DNA of 64,000 bases, taken from the NCBI RefSeq assembly GCF_037176765.1, contig NC_090022.1, forward strand, positions 76,323,209 through 76,387,208, read 5' to 3'. The notes beneath the pieces were generated by a model that was not told the origin of the DNA, did no database searches, and was given only the letters and a program-made list of their open reading frames with translations. The position numbers and the translations under genes are program-made. Source of the stretch: Anolis sagrei (Eukaryota > Chordata > Lepidosauria > Squamata > Anolidae). This document shows, in pieces, positions 1 through 12,229 of this stretch (positions are counted from its first letter, which is position 1; every line of letters begins with the position of its first letter).

Positions 1-3000
1 ATGAAGTGCCCGAAGAAACCAATTCTGGAGAGGCCGAAGGTGCAAACAGGAGAAAGGAGTGGCAGCTGTGGTGAATGCCATGTGTCCCAAAAGGCACTGG
101 ACATCCCTGGCATGGATGTATGGCTTCTGCCAGATTCAAAGAGCTAATGAATGCAGATTCAGAAACCTGTCTGCTAACAAGTAGGCCCTTGCATGCCAAG
201 AGTCCAATACAGGCCCAATGAATTGGTTGTTTGGATAGGCTGAAGAAGAGATTTTACCTTGTTGATAAAAAGACCAAGCGTCTGCTATAAAGACAGAGTA
301 AAGTGAATGTTCCTCTGTAGATACTCACAGGACTGTGCACCAACAACCAGCCATCAATATAGGGGTAAACTACTACCCCGTGCACCCAGGGATGAACAGG
401 CATACAGCCATCTCCTTAGTAACACCTGTGGAGCTGTGGAGATACCAGAATGAAGAACTTGAAATGAAAAAGCCTGACTGCTAGTAAAAAGTGACAAAAA
501 TCTACCGTCTTGTGGTCTAATACCACATGAAATGGGCATCCTTCAAATCAATGCTACTGAACCATGTCTTGCTGGATAACAGAGGGAGGATGGTTGGTAA
601 TGACAACACCTGAAATTTGCAATATGCAATATATGCATAAAATCCTGTAAGGTCCAAAACTGGCCAAAGCCCACTGCCTTTATTGGAAACCAAAAAACAG
701 TTGGGGAAAAGGGAAAAGAAGGAAACATAGAAAGATGTAAAGAAGCTACTGCTCCTTTTGAAACAAAGTAATTACCTCCTGCTAGAACACAGGAGGAGGA
801 GTGGCCCGTAGAGTCCCTACTGGGGACAGTTTGAAAAATTCAATTGCATAAACATGCTCTGTAATCTCCAACACCCATGAGTGAGAAGAGATCTAATGCC
901 ATGCATCTAAAAATGATGAGGTGGAGCTCCAAAAACTGGAGCTGAAGGGTTGGAGGCTATGAAAGAAGAGAAAATGCATGCGAAAAAACTAATGGCCCTG
1001 ATCTACTTCTTCCCTGTAGTTTGTTGTCACCCCTGGATAATTAAGCTGAGGGGCTGGCCACCACAATCCAGGCTAGATTGTGGTAAAAAGCCAAACTTAG
1101 AAGCAGGCTATGTTCTGCCATGGGCAGTTATCCTGCCATTGCTCTGCCTTCTTTGGAGAGGGTAGAGGATCTACACATGCTGGTGGATGGCTGCTGCAAC
1201 AGCAGCAAACACCTTTAGTACTGTATCGGTGCTGTGCTTAGCCGTAGCGTTGTGATGAGAAGCTAAGGTGAGATACTACTGACAGAAAGCCCTTGGGATC
1301 TGTTGATGTTGTAGGGGAAGAAGATCCAAATAAGGTGCTGAGCTATGCCACAAGAGCACCTGATAGGCTGCCATACAAGCATGGTAATGAATCATGCAAG
1401 TGAGTAGGCTAGCAGTGAGGTGGATCTTCTTATCACAGTGGATTAAACAACTTTGACCACAATAAAGTTCAGTTTAGTAGGCTTAACTAACCACTCTGCT
1501 GAAGAGGTGCGTATGCAGTAAAGTGCATTTACAAACTTAGAAATTCCAGACACAGATACAGGAGTTGCCCTTTGTTTTTCTCCAAGCTTAAGCGAATATG
1601 GAAGTGCTGGGAGAACTGGGAGAACTGTACTTGGAGCTTGTTTCTGCTGTTGCTCAACTGAGAAAAGCAGATCCTCTAAGCAATCAAGGAGGAAAAATTA
1701 GGTAACACATCCTCTAAGGAAGCTGGGATGGAAAAATCCTCCTCAAGAGTAGGAGAAATCTGCTACTCATAGGAGTCAGAATCTACATCAGACTCATTGA
1801 CTGGTTGCAGCTGAAGGAAGCACCAGAATGAGCTTAGGAAAAAGTTTTAATAAACTCCTGAAAACCAAAAGAAGGGTCTACAAATCCTTGAAAAGGAAAG
1901 GAGGGTGCAGTTTGTGCCTATGCAAAAGAGTAGCAACCTACCTGTTGAGGCATGGGCCAAGTGGAGATGGGGCCCAAAAGACACAGTACTTACAGTCTGA
2001 GCCGTCACTGAAGCTCCCAGGCAGCATGACGCAGAGGGAGGATAGTAGCCCGAAGGCCCCTCCAAGGAGTTATATTCCATGGGCTTAGACCGAAAGCCTT
2101 GGCAGCCATCACTCACACAGGTGGCGTGGCTACCTTGAGCCTCCCCTCCCCTGAGGGGGGCAAAAGCATGGCAGGAATTGTTGCAACCCGAAGGCCCCTC
2201 CAAGGCGTTATATGCCATGGGCGTGGAGGCAAAGCCTTGGCTAGCCATCACTCACACAGGTGGCGTGGCTGCCTTGAGCCTCCCCTCCCCTGAGGGGGGC
2301 AAAAGCATGGCAGGAATTGTTGCAACCCAAAGGCCCCTCAAAGGCGTTATATGCCATGGGCGTGGAGGCAAAGCCTTGGCTAGCCATCACTCACACAGGT
2401 GGCGTGGCTGCCTTGAGCCTCCCCTCCCCTGAGGGGGGCAAAAGCATGGCAGGAATTGTTGCAACCCAAAGGCCCCTCCAAGGCGTTATATGCCATGGGC
2501 GTGGAGGCAAAGCCTTGGCTAGCCATCACTCACACAGGTGGCGTGGCTGCCTTGAGCCTCCCCTCCCCTGAGGGGGGCAAAAGCATGGCAGGAATTGTTG
2601 CAACCCAAAGGCCCCTCCAAGGCGTTATATGCCATGGGCGTGGAGGCAAAGCCTTGGCTAGCCATCACTCACACATGTGGCGTGGCTGCCTTGAGCCTCC
2701 CCTCCCCTGAGGGGGGCAAAAGCATGGCAGGGATCGTTGCAGCGTCCACTGCCTGCTGGGGTAAATGGGGCAGGGAAAGCACGGGCAGTGAGAGCAAGCT
2801 GTCCTTAAAAAAAAAGAGACAGCTGAGAGGCGTGGCTGCAACCCAAAACAAAGTTATTGGCACAAAGCCACAGTGGCAGTTTGTTGCCACAAGCTCTACC
2901 AGTTCCTGGGTCTGTAAGGGGTGGTAGGCTGGTAAAAGTCTTCTTCCCTCCTGCTTTCTGAGCGAGGGGAACAGAAGAAAAAGAAGGTAAGTTACTGCCC

Positions 3001-3400
3001 ATTGCCAAAGGCAAAAAAGCCTGCGCCTCAGAGGACACGGCATTTTTTTTTTTTTTAGAGGGAGGGAGTGGGTTTGACCTCCCACTAGCCTAAATAGGAT
3101 AAACAAAGGTCCCAGAACACAAGTTGGAATTGCTGTCTGTTAGAGTAGTCAAACTGGAGTCCTTGAGTCAAACCAATAGTTGTTTTAAGAGAGAACACCG
3201 AGTTGTTGCTGCTTTCGCGGACAAAAGGAATTAAGGCCCCAAGCCCCGCTGCCTGGCTTTATTAGGAGTAGATGGGCGGGGCTGGAGTCCCTAATTAGGA
3301 AAAGCTTTCAAGAAAGATCCGAGTCAGTTGCGTGGACGCAGGGAAATACCACAGGTGTGGATTTCACAGTACCACGCAGAAGAAATAACATTGCTCTGTG
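1..3400 (-). mobile_element. DIRS-like (tyrosine-recombinase) retrotransposon fossil, broken, entering from the left edge
   Basis: Minus-strand translation of about 1-900 shows fragments resembling the DIRS-type reverse transcriptase/RNase H region, with order and spacing typical of that family. The stretch at about 1500-2040 resembles the Ser/Asp-rich gag-like region. About 2050-2746 is a tandem repeat array, and 2750-3400 a noncoding GC-rich terminal part. The copy is clearly broken, with many breaks across frames, and extends past position 1, so neither its full length nor a recombinase domain can be seen. The right boundary is approximate. It lies in the KIF20A intron after the motor exons. 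Age is probably moderate: decayed but still recognisable. Confidence 0.6.
2053..2746. repeat. 139-bp minisatellite, five copies
   Basis: Five head-to-tail copies start at 2053, 2191, 2330, 2469 and 2608 (periods 138, 139, 139, 139). Copies 2-5 are almost identical; copy 1 is more diverged. Each unit holds a GGCGTGGAGGC block, CACTCACACAGGTGGCG and a C/G-rich inverted motif, CTCCCCTCCCCTGAGGGGGGC. It lies within the DIRS-like fossil, probably in its 5' region. Because 139 is not a multiple of 3, the reading frames in it shift from copy to copy and do not represent a repeat protein. Confidence 0.95.
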
Positions 3401-3918
3401 TGTTTTTGTTCTTTTTACCACTTTTGGCTACTGGTGCTGGGTCACGCTGCTGCTAAGTTGCTCTGCTGTACATTTATGAGGGTCTTTTGTTAATAAGCCC
3501 ACTTGCTCAACATTTTCTACATTTTTCTTTTTACTATAATACCTTCCCACATTATCCAGGGGGTATGGAAGTAATTTAGCTATTTTAGGTCCAAGAGATC
3601 CCTTTTTAAAAAGCAGGAGAAAGCTGAAGTTGATAGCCCAGGAAGAGCCAAAGACATGGCAAATTTGCAGCTCCTAAAGTGTGGGGTATCTAGGGATTTC
3701 ATACATATCTATTTTAAAATGTGTGGGCATGGCAAGGAAAGAATGTTCTCCTGAGGTTTTATGAGGGACTGAGGAAGGCCCCCAGTCCCTGTCAGTTGCT
3801 GCCCCCGCCTTATACCCTTGCAATGGGATAGAGAGAAAATAGCAAGGAAACAGCTGATGCCGGCCCTCATCCACAGAGACCCGAGGCTCACAGTGGCCAC
3901 TGGTGCCTGCCGCCTTAC
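3400..3918. other. KIF20A intron segment, no recognised feature
   Basis: Sequence between the DIRS-like fossil and the last visible KIF20A exon. I looked on the minus strand for the exon that follows the motor region and found no convincing match, so the next exon should lie left of position 1. Confidence 0.5.
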
Positions 3919-6900
3919 CTGGCTGGCAATGGCAGAGAATTTAGTCACATGGAGAGTTTCATCATACGACGATGCACATGGGTTGATGTTAACAATCATA
4001 CAGGACTGCCCACGCCCGGTGAAGAAGCCTTGGAAGACACGAGTTAGCTTGCTGTCGCGAAAGGGCACAACATTCTGCTTCAGCCTATTTGGGATTTTTT
4101 TTAAAGAAAGAGGGGGAGGGGAAGAGTTGACAAGAGCATCTGATAAATGCAATTCTATGAGCTGCAGAACACTTATACATAATCAGCAATTTAAAAAATT
4201 GGACTGGACTTAATACAGGAAGTACTTCTTTTGAGTTTCCAACCAACTGGGTGATGCACAGCATATTTTTTTTAAAGGTTAATTGAGGAGAAATTCAAAC
4301 TCACTTAGACTGCTGGTTCTGTCGCAGAGTCCTGAGGCAACGCCCCAAAGTATGCAAAGACGTGTTGATGTTATTTGCCTCTTTCATGCGGTCCCCAGTT
4401 CTCTGCTCTTTGCAGCGCTCTGAGCCAGCCAGGTCACACAGGGACAGCCTGGGGAGAAGAGAGGATGCTGTCAGCATTAGGATTCCAGACGGTCCCAGTC
4501 CCTCTCATGGAGCTTTGTTTTTTCTCCATGCTTCAGGGGTGCATCTAAGCTGTTGATTAAATGACCCCTACCTAGTTGTCATGGCTCAATCCCGGGTGCT
4601 GTAGTTTGGTGTGGCACCAGCACTTTTTGACAGGTAAAGTTAAAGACTTTACTTGTCTTTGTAAGACTACAGTCCCCAGGACTGGCAGTTAAAGTAGTGT
4701 CAAAATGCATTAATTCTACAGTGTGGATGCACCACAGGTTAAAAATCAGATCTGTGTACGTATGGGGACCTCTTTAACCAAAGATTGAAATCAGCTCCAG
4801 AAAGGGTCTTGAGGGCTTCATTGCTTTGGGGGATAGGTGCAAATAAAAATAAATTATGAATACGCTCCTTGAGCTTCAAGCTGTTACTTCCAGTAATAAA
4901 ACTAACGTCCATACAGCCGACTGCCCCCTTTGGACGAAGAAAAAAATCCTAGAACCGCTGGGAGAGAGGGCAGAAAAGTCAATTTTGGGCCAGAGCATGA
5001 GTTCCCACTCCTATTGAACTTTCAAACAGTAAAATCTGTTTAAGCAAGGAACAGACTGATTTGAAGAACAATGGATTACATATTTTTGAAGGTTGGACAG
5101 CTAATTTTTGGGAGCGCTTATTTATTATTCTTCCAGTACAGAACCCAGCAATATGCAACAAATTAAAAGTCTAAAAATACAAAAAAGAGAATTCTATTAA
5201 AACAGTCAGTTAAATAAGTTTAAAACACATGTGAAAGATAAGAAAGAACAGCATGCTCAATTAAAAAGCCCTTCTACCATATGAATTAAGAGTCAAAGGC
5301 CCCTTTTTGTTTGTGGACTGAACCAGAACAGAGCAGCCTCCAAGAAGGCCCCCTTCTCCTGTGGGATTGGGACTAGGTGGCCCTTGCGGTCTCTTTTAAA
5401 TATGAGTCCATGTTCATGCAGAGCACTACAGCCCAATAAAAATTCTGTTTCAGAATTTAGGTTGGTCATGTTCAGCAGAAGAGAAAAGAGGGCTAGTTAT
5501 ATCCCACGTTGATTTCAATTGCCACCCAGAGCAAAGGGAAGGAAGTGACTGAAATACTTCAGATACAAAGTTGTCATTGTGAGCAAATTCTTGTATTTGG
5601 TATGGATGGTGCTTCTCTCGAATACTACACAAACCCCTGAGGCAAGACAAAAACAAAGATTGCCCTTCCTTGTTCCCACTTTCAAAAAATTCAGCCACTT
5701 GACAGCCCTGAAAGTCTCCATATGTAATTTTTTTTACTTACTCACTGATCGTGGGCACCATTTCATTGTTGCTTCCTTGAAGGTGTAGAATTCGAATAGA
5801 GAAGATGCTGTGACTGCAGAAAGCAAGAAAGTACAGCAGTTTGTTTCATACTCTTCACTCTTTTTACATTCCTGCGTATACCCCAGCCACTATGGAATTT
5901 CGAACACAAAAAGCCCTCCCTCCATCAGCACTACTGAATATAACAATAATATTGCAAACCTGCGGCTAGAATTCTGGTTCATGTGAGTGCTGGCAAAACT
6001 TTGGTTTCTCCGACCAAGTTTCAAGAGTCTCCAGGCCTCGTTAGCATCTTTAATGTTGATCCAGTTAAGATCTGAGAAGAGGGAAGAGGTCATGGAGTTC
6101 AATATATCAAGCTTTCTATCACCATTTGTATCACATGTCGATGACATTTTATTTACAGGAGTGATCAGCTGGATCCTGCAGAAACAGAGCAGCTGGACTG
6201 AGGTGACAATCCTCAGAGAGGAGGTGGATCTTTACCTTTGACATAGGGATTGCCTGTTTGGTCCTCACACAGCCGCAGAGTGGGCCTCTTGGGGTTCGGG
6301 CCATGCGGACTCATCTCCAGCAAGTCATAAATCAGCTCATTGTAGATCTCAAAGAAGGAAATCCAGATGGAAAACTGTACATCCTCTTGATCCAGTAATG
6401 ATACTTGATCCGAGTCATAACAGGGCAAATGTGTCTCTGCCAAGGAAAGCCAAGAATGGATCTTGTCAGTTATCATATCACAGCCTGGCCCCGTTAACAC
6501 AGATTTCCTCAAATCCCTTCAAATAGAAAGTTGCTCCTTCATCAAAGCCTGCACCCAACCTATAAACTTCAATAGCTCTCCTTATCATTGTTAAAGCGCA
6601 TGTCTTGCCCTATTAAGGAGGAATCTGCAAAGTTTCTCACTTGCCCCTGAATCACAAATGCTTTCTGAGGCCTACACAGTTGATGACAAGGGTATTAGCT
6701 TTACTGAGACTGTTACAAATCTATCTTCCCAGAAAGTATACAATGTCTCTTTCAAAAAGGACAATTAATTTAGATGAAAATAAGTGATTATAAATCAAAA
6801 CCCCTTGAAGATAGTAACCAATCTCACGCTAGAAGCATTGTATGGGAAAGTATGAAATGTAGCCTTAAATGACAAACTATCAATGGAAATCAGGGTATTC

Positions 6901-9900
6901 AGGGGGAAATTAAAAGATCAGAATTAGATTCTTATTGGTTGGTTTCCATTAAACATATTTTAGAGAGTCGTAAGGGGAAACAATACTACCTTGTTGGTCA
7001 GGAATTTTGGATATGACATTTGAACTTATGGCAAAGGAAATTATACTTGTTCAGGCCTTGGTGGTGAGGATATGTGTTTTTAAAATGTTACTTGTTCTGT
7101 GTTCTGTTTACACTGTAAGCGGTTAATGTAAGTAAATTAAAAATTAAAAATAGCAATCAAAACCTCTAAAGTCAGCAGGAAAGTAAGAAAAATATTCAAA
7201 AAGAAGTTCCAAAAACCAAAACCACAAAACTTTATTTACCTGTCTTTTTAAAAAGCCAAATGATGTGGTATCAGAGGAGCCTGACTGCAAGGGTATTGCA
7301 TAGATAGAGTACCATAGCTGAAAATACACTATTTAAGATATACCCAGGGCCAGAAAGTTTACCATATGATTGCAAAGAAAGAAGATGCCAATTCAGGTAA
7401 CTTGATTTTACTGTTACTTGGAGCAGCATCTTACAAACAAGCTGGAATGTGTCCAGAGGTGGGTGACTAAAATGATCGAAGGGTCTGGAGAACAAGCCCT
7501 ATGAGGAGCAGCTTAAAGAGCTGAGCATGTTTAGCCTGCAGAAGAGAAGGCTGAGAGGAGACATGATGAGAGCCATATATAAATATGTGAGAGGGAGTCA
7601 TAGGGAGGAGGGAGCAAGCTTGTTTTCTGCTGCCCTGGAGACCAGGACATGGAACAATAGCTTCAAACTACAGGAAAGTTATTTCCTCCTGAACATAAGA
7701 AAGAACTTCCTGACTGTGAGAGCTGTTCAGAAGTGGAACTCTCTGCCCCAGAGTGTGGTAGAGGCTCCTTCTTTGGAGGCTTTTAAACAGAGGCTGGATG
7801 GCCATCTGTTGGGGGTGCTTTGAATGCAATTTTCCTGCTTCTTGACAGGGGGTTGGACTGGATGGCCCATCAGGTCTCTTCCAACTCTGTGGTTCTATGA
7901 TTCTATGAAACAACTCAAATAAACACCCAAAGGAAATGGGCATGTGGACGCTTTTGCTGAATTCCAAACATGCCAGATGTTCTTGATTACTTTCTTTTTT
8001 ATGAAGTTTTCCTTATTTTGAGTTTTGATATTTTTCATTTCTTGAAGTCTCTCAACTTTGATTAAAAAAAGCAGGAAAAAAAACAGTCCCAGAAGCTGAA
8101 TGTGAGGGCTGTAGGTACCTTCCAGCTGACTGGCACTGGTCTGGCTGGCAGACTGGGAAGCGGAAGAGAGGCCACCAAAGCCGCTGTCAACGCTTGTGGT
8201 TGCTTCTTGGGATGCTTGACATTTGTTCAGAGAAGTATAGAAGAGCTCCTCCTACAAAGCAAGAAGAAAGGAAGATTACCACATTATTGACTGGGTAAAA
8301 CTTAAGTTACCTCCACAGAATCAAAGGACTTGGGAGCACTCACTTCTTTCATCCTGCCACACATCAAAGCCTGTTTTTTCATTTCCTCCTGTCGAACCTG
8401 CTTGCTGTCCAGCCAGATTACCTCACTCGAGAGGATGGGCTTCAGGTCTGTGGCTTGGTACAGCTGAGTCCCAATACTGTTGAATATAACAGCCAAGGAA
8501 CGGGGCAGGATTCCCCCATCAGCCCCATTTCCTGTATGCCAAGGAAAAAAATGTGAGAAACCCCTCAAAGCCAGACTCTGTCTCTAGGGCAGAACTTATA
8601 CCAGCAGATACAAAATGTGTATTACCTTGGATAGTATAGGTTTTCCCTGAATTAGTGACGCCATAGGTATAAACAAGCCAGTTCTTTCCATTGAGCACAT
8701 CCTTTACCACATCCTTCATTGCTGCATCAAAGAAAGACTTCTGGCTCACCTCCGGTCCAAAGATCTGTATTCCAAACACAAGTTAATCCTCTGCAAGTTA
8801 CTAAAAGCTGGGTGAAAGAACTTAGAAAAGTTACAATTCTTAGTATTCATCACAACTGAGAGACTAGATCTGAGTGCGTACCTGAGTGAAGGTGCATTTA
8901 TGTATGGCATGACCGATGCCTCGTTCTGAGTTTTTATTTGTGAAAGAATCTTTGGGAGCTTTGAGAAGAAGAGTTTCGGGATTCTCGATACAAACGCAGC
9001 CCTGGGAAGGGAATGTTCAGTAGTCAACACAATATACTGTGACAGCACAACCACCTTACTGAAAACAGGCTTACAGATGATACCTTGCCTCACAGTAAAA
9101 TGACTTCCAAGATGCCATAATAAAACCAGCCATAACAGACAAGTCCTTAGACCTCTCTCTGGTGATATTCGCCAAAATGATTTGTTATCGTAAAGCTCCG
9201 TTATTCCATTTTAAAATGTGTTTTTTTTTGTGTGTGCCTCTAACACTAAGATTGCATATTTGTTTCTAAAAACAGGCTAAACCAGGAGATCCATGCTTTG
9301 GATTTTAAAAAGGGATATGTAATTGCTAATGAGGACATTCAGAATTACTCCCCTGGCATGCAAAGAATACAGACTGTAGGACTCGTGAGGTCCTTTGAAT
9401 TACTAAATCAGGAGAGATACATTCTGTTTTCTAATTCAAAGCCCTGACAGAAGAAACACCACATCCACAAACTGCCATCACCCAGAACTAGCCCTTTATA
9501 AGTCGTTGGCCTGCAACTCCTATGAGTCCCAGTCAGCAGTCAACAGTGAGGAGTGATGGACCTTCCAGTCCAACATTCAAAGGGCCAGTCATTCCACCCT
9601 GAAGCAAGTTTATGATTGCCCATCTGAAACCCTATTTCGATTTAACAGGCAGAACCCAATGCACCAATGGCAAAACAGCCAAATGCCACAGGTTCCCTCT
9701 GACAAAAGCTCTCCTAGGCCACCTTGCTTCTCTTTGTCCTAGACACTCACTTGATCTTCTTGCTTCTCCACTTCAGATGGCTTCAAAGGCCGCACCCTTG
9801 CATACACCTTCACTTTCCCACTGGCATCAGAAGCAGCCTAGAAAGAGGACAGTTATTTGTTACCTAGAGCAGGAAACACTGCCAGCCTGAGACTGCAGCT

Positions 9901-11166
9901 CTTTACACACTGATCTGGAAGTTAATTTTCCTTGTCATTTAGTAGACTTCTGAGTATTATTTATTTATATCCTGCTTTTCTCCCACGGTTGGGATTCAAA
10001 GCTGTGTACAGTGTTAAAAACAAAAATTACAGACATAAAATTCGACAAAAAGCATAACTAAACAAACAGATTGCACAGTTCATAACCCATATAAAACAAT
10101 TAACAATTCATAAACTACAACATATACTATTAAAAAATCCCTGAACCTCAGGCAACTGAGGATATCTATGCAAGCAAACATGTTTAGCATCATTCTACAA
10201 CTGTTTAACAATTCAATCATTGAATATATGCCTAAGGTCTGTCTCCAGAAGCCCAGTCCTGACAAAACAGCTGGTGTTTAGAAAGCATGACTGTGATGTT
10301 TATTGCCTACTCTTGATAATCAATTCTACTAAAGATCCAGATTTGGAACAGCTAGTTCCCAATGTTCTTTCTACATTTTATGTGGGTGCCATTAGATCAG
10401 TGGTTCCCAATCTTTGGATCTTCAGATGTTTTGGCCTTCAACTCCCAGAAATCCTAACAGCTGGTAAACTGGCTGGGATTTCTGGGAGTTGTAGGCCAAA
10501 ATACGTGGGGATAACCACAGGTTGAGATCCACTGCATTAGACTCAGTGAATTCAGAGAAGCTATATTCATTGGTTCTCAGCTCACAGCCACTGGCATTCA
10601 ATTCTTAGGTACAGAGTCCACATTCGGCAATTACTCACTGGCCAATACATATTTTGGTGCCTCAAATATTAGCCCTGTTTCTGGATATATTTGACTTGCT
10701 TATTTTTTTTAATGGCACAAATTCCCCCTCCCAGCTCTAGTTTTTGTGATACAGAACACATCCATCTGCTCACCCACAGAAAATCATAACTACATCTAAG
10801 AAACTAGGGCAGTCTATCCAATGCAATTTTCTGAATTACCACAATGCCAGGAAGAGGCCTAAAAATTAAGAATTTTGGTTGGGCTTTGTTGTTCTTTGCC
10901 ACTGAAGTAAAAGAATTACAGAGGATCTCCAGCTGTTTACTTGGTTTGTAGAAGCCAAAAAAAATAAAAATCTAGAGGGCAAGGGTTTTTGCTCCTCACC
11001 TAATCACTCTTACCTGCTCATGGGATGTAGAGATGGCAGAAAGATCTGGCAAGAGACTTCTGCACAAGCCAGGCCCACAGTCTGCCACCGTGGATTCCAG
11101 TACAGGGGAGGCAACTCCTTCTTCATCTGAAAATACGCTCGCTGGAGACTCAAGTCTATGTGTCAT
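3919..11166 (-). CDS. KIF20A: KIF20A (MKLP2/Rabkinesin-6), kinesin-6 motor, N-terminal 505 codons; 3' part beyond left edge
   Basis: Plus-end microtubule motor of the kinesin-6 family; it carries the chromosomal passenger complex to the anaphase spindle midzone and is needed for cytokinesis (family knowledge). Eleven coding exons, all GT-AG and in phase, listed 5' to 3': 11014-11166, 9751-9837, 8882-9001, 8626-8764, 8344-8531, 8119-8251, 6236-6436, 5960-6071, 5742-5813, 4305-4448, 3919-4084. The start MTHRLESP lies 5 nt inside an exon after a poly-pyrimidine acceptor and aligns with the human N-terminus. Visible motor motifs: P-loop GVTNSGKT (about residues 155-162), switch I NQNSSRSHS, switch II DLAGSE, and VPFRDSKLTRVFQ. 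The product stops at SAIASQ, the end of the motor region; human KIF20A has about 890 aa, so neck, coiled coil and tail lie left of position 1. The next intron holds a DIRS-like fossil. Divergence from human is concentrated in the N-terminus and in the kinesin-6 insert before FSIWISFFEIYNE. Confidence 0.95.
4565..4765. mobile_element. hAT-type MITE remnant
   Basis: Degraded copy of a common squamate MITE, recognised by CTGTAGTTTGGTG..., GACTACAGTCCCCAGGACTGG and the end ATTAATTCTACAGTGTGGATGCACC. Related fragments occur at 16290-16320, 47750-47940 and 51230-51265. Boundaries are approximate. In KIF20A. Confidence 0.5.
7455..7912 (+). mobile_element. CR1 LINE 3' end
   Basis: 5'-truncated CR1-type copy: coding-derived segment (CTGCAGAAGAGAAGGCTGAG... 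AAGAACTTCCTGACTGTGAG), then the 3' UTR with GGTTGGACTGGATGGCCCAT and the diagnostic short tail repeat GATTCTATGA. Inserted in the KIF20A intron between exons encoding the kinesin-6 insert and FSIWISFFEIYNE. A second copy of the same subfamily is at 35898-36320. Confidence 0.9.
9955..10265 (-). mobile_element. LINE/SINE tail of L2-like type, minus orientation
   Basis: Starts with ATTTATTTATATCCTGC, the reverse complement of the ...GCAGGATATAAATAAAT end shared by many squamate L2-like LINEs and their SINEs, followed by a CTGTGTACAGTGTTAAAAAC segment. 5'-truncated and old. Confidence 0.55.
10398..10534. mobile_element. Palindromic hAT MITE with 8-bp target duplication
   Basis: Ends CAGTGGTTCCCAATC and its near-inverse GTTGAGATCCACTG; the arms (ACTCCCAGAAATCCTAACAG against its reverse complement) make it almost fully palindromic. 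It is flanked by CATTAGAT (10390-10397) and CATTAGAC (10535-10542), an 8-bp duplication with one mismatch, which is the hAT signature. Same family as 16411-16545, 27604-27738 and 57736-57868. Confidence 0.88.
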
Positions 11167-11189
11167 AGTGACTGAAAAAAAAGCCCAGA

Positions 11190-12220
11190 GGAAGAAGAGT
11201 TTAGAAAGAGACTTCACTCCAGGGTTCCCCACTGCTGTCCCTTTCTGCGTGAGGACAGTGTATGGCAAGAATGGTGATATCCCCCCAGGCGGCAGGATCT
11301 CCCGCCTTCAAGCTGGTCTGAACTGCAGCAGGGAGTTCCGCAGTTCCAGAGAGCCAAGTTGGGTCTGACTGATGGAATGTGCCCCAGCGAGCAGCTCAAG
11401 CTAAATGCAAGGCTGCCAGAAGCCTTTCTTTCACTTTCCCCTCTCCCTCTCTTTGTAACAAAGCCCCTAATAAAACACTTAAGATTTGAAACTTTAAATC
11501 CTTTCCGCTTGATACTTTGTGTCCTTTACTGACTGGAACTTTCCTAACACAAAATAAACCTTTTTCTGAGCTCCGGGGAACCGTGAGCTCACCGGGGATG
11601 CCTTCCTGGCTTCCCTGGGCCCCCAAATCTGCGTTAGTTAAAACCGTGGATACGGAGGTTTTCCTAATGGGCCCCCTTATCCGCCAAAACAACAACATGG
11701 CGGATCGGCCCCGTTCAAATTTCCTATTTTTCTGCATTAAATTCTAAGACTAACTGCCATCTTGGTTTTCTCATTTTGGACTCCTGCACCCGGGAAATAA
11801 TTGTTTTTGTTCAAATATTAAATCTGGCCGAGTCAACAGCTGATTGTCAAATTTTCGCTGGCTTTTCCGGACCGCTGCATCCCGCTCGCTGCCGCTTGCT
11901 CCTGTATGGTCCCCGCCGCCGGGGACCCACCGCCGCTGCCCAAGGGGAGCCTTGGGAGAGGAGGGTCGGGCAGGGAGGCCCGATCCTCGGTTGGGAGCAC
12001 TAGTTCTACCAAGGACAGAGTAGTGGGACCCAGCTCCCCCTTCAGCTCCAGCTCCTGCTTCAAGGAAGAACCAATCTTCTGTTGGCCAGCCCGGACCATG
12101 GGCTGACCTCCACCTCCAAGCCCCTTCGCCCGGACTTTGGGATTTCCAGTTTTCCTTTTTTTCTTTTTTTATGAAATAAATAAAGATATTTTCTTACTGC
12201 AATGAACTGGGGCTGGGATG
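11190..12220. other. GC-rich block of unknown origin in KIF20A intron 1
   Basis: Contains CpG-rich stretches (11560-11720, 11860-12120), three AATAAA hexamers on the plus strand (near 11470, 11550 and 12177) and a short plus-strand ORF at 11906-12106 (66 aa, Pro/Gly/Ser-rich, no family recognised). Repeated poly(A) signals next to the LTR-like unit at 12230 suggest a retroelement remnant rather than a host gene, but I recognise no domain. A GCCGCCAT motif on the minus strand near 11694 could also indicate an alternative start for KIF20A. Confidence 0.3.
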
Positions 12221-12229
12221 GATTGTGGG

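Noticed and set aside
2099-2927. Series of overlapping 64-110 aa open frames with repeated MLQPKGPSKALYAMG-type sequence
   Set aside because: They are the 139-bp minisatellite read in rotating frames; the period is not a multiple of three and there is no initiation context or homology.
3674-3918. Next KIF20A exon immediately after the motor region
   Set aside because: The minus-strand frames here show none of the conserved stalk-start sequence, and the frame after SAIASQ is explained by read-through past a good donor site (CCAG|GTAAGG).
11906-12106. Small plus-strand gene (66 aa) followed by AATAAA
   Set aside because: Composition is Pro/Gly/Ser-rich as in any GC-rich sequence, no family match, and it lies in a suspected retroelement remnant within KIF20A intron 1.
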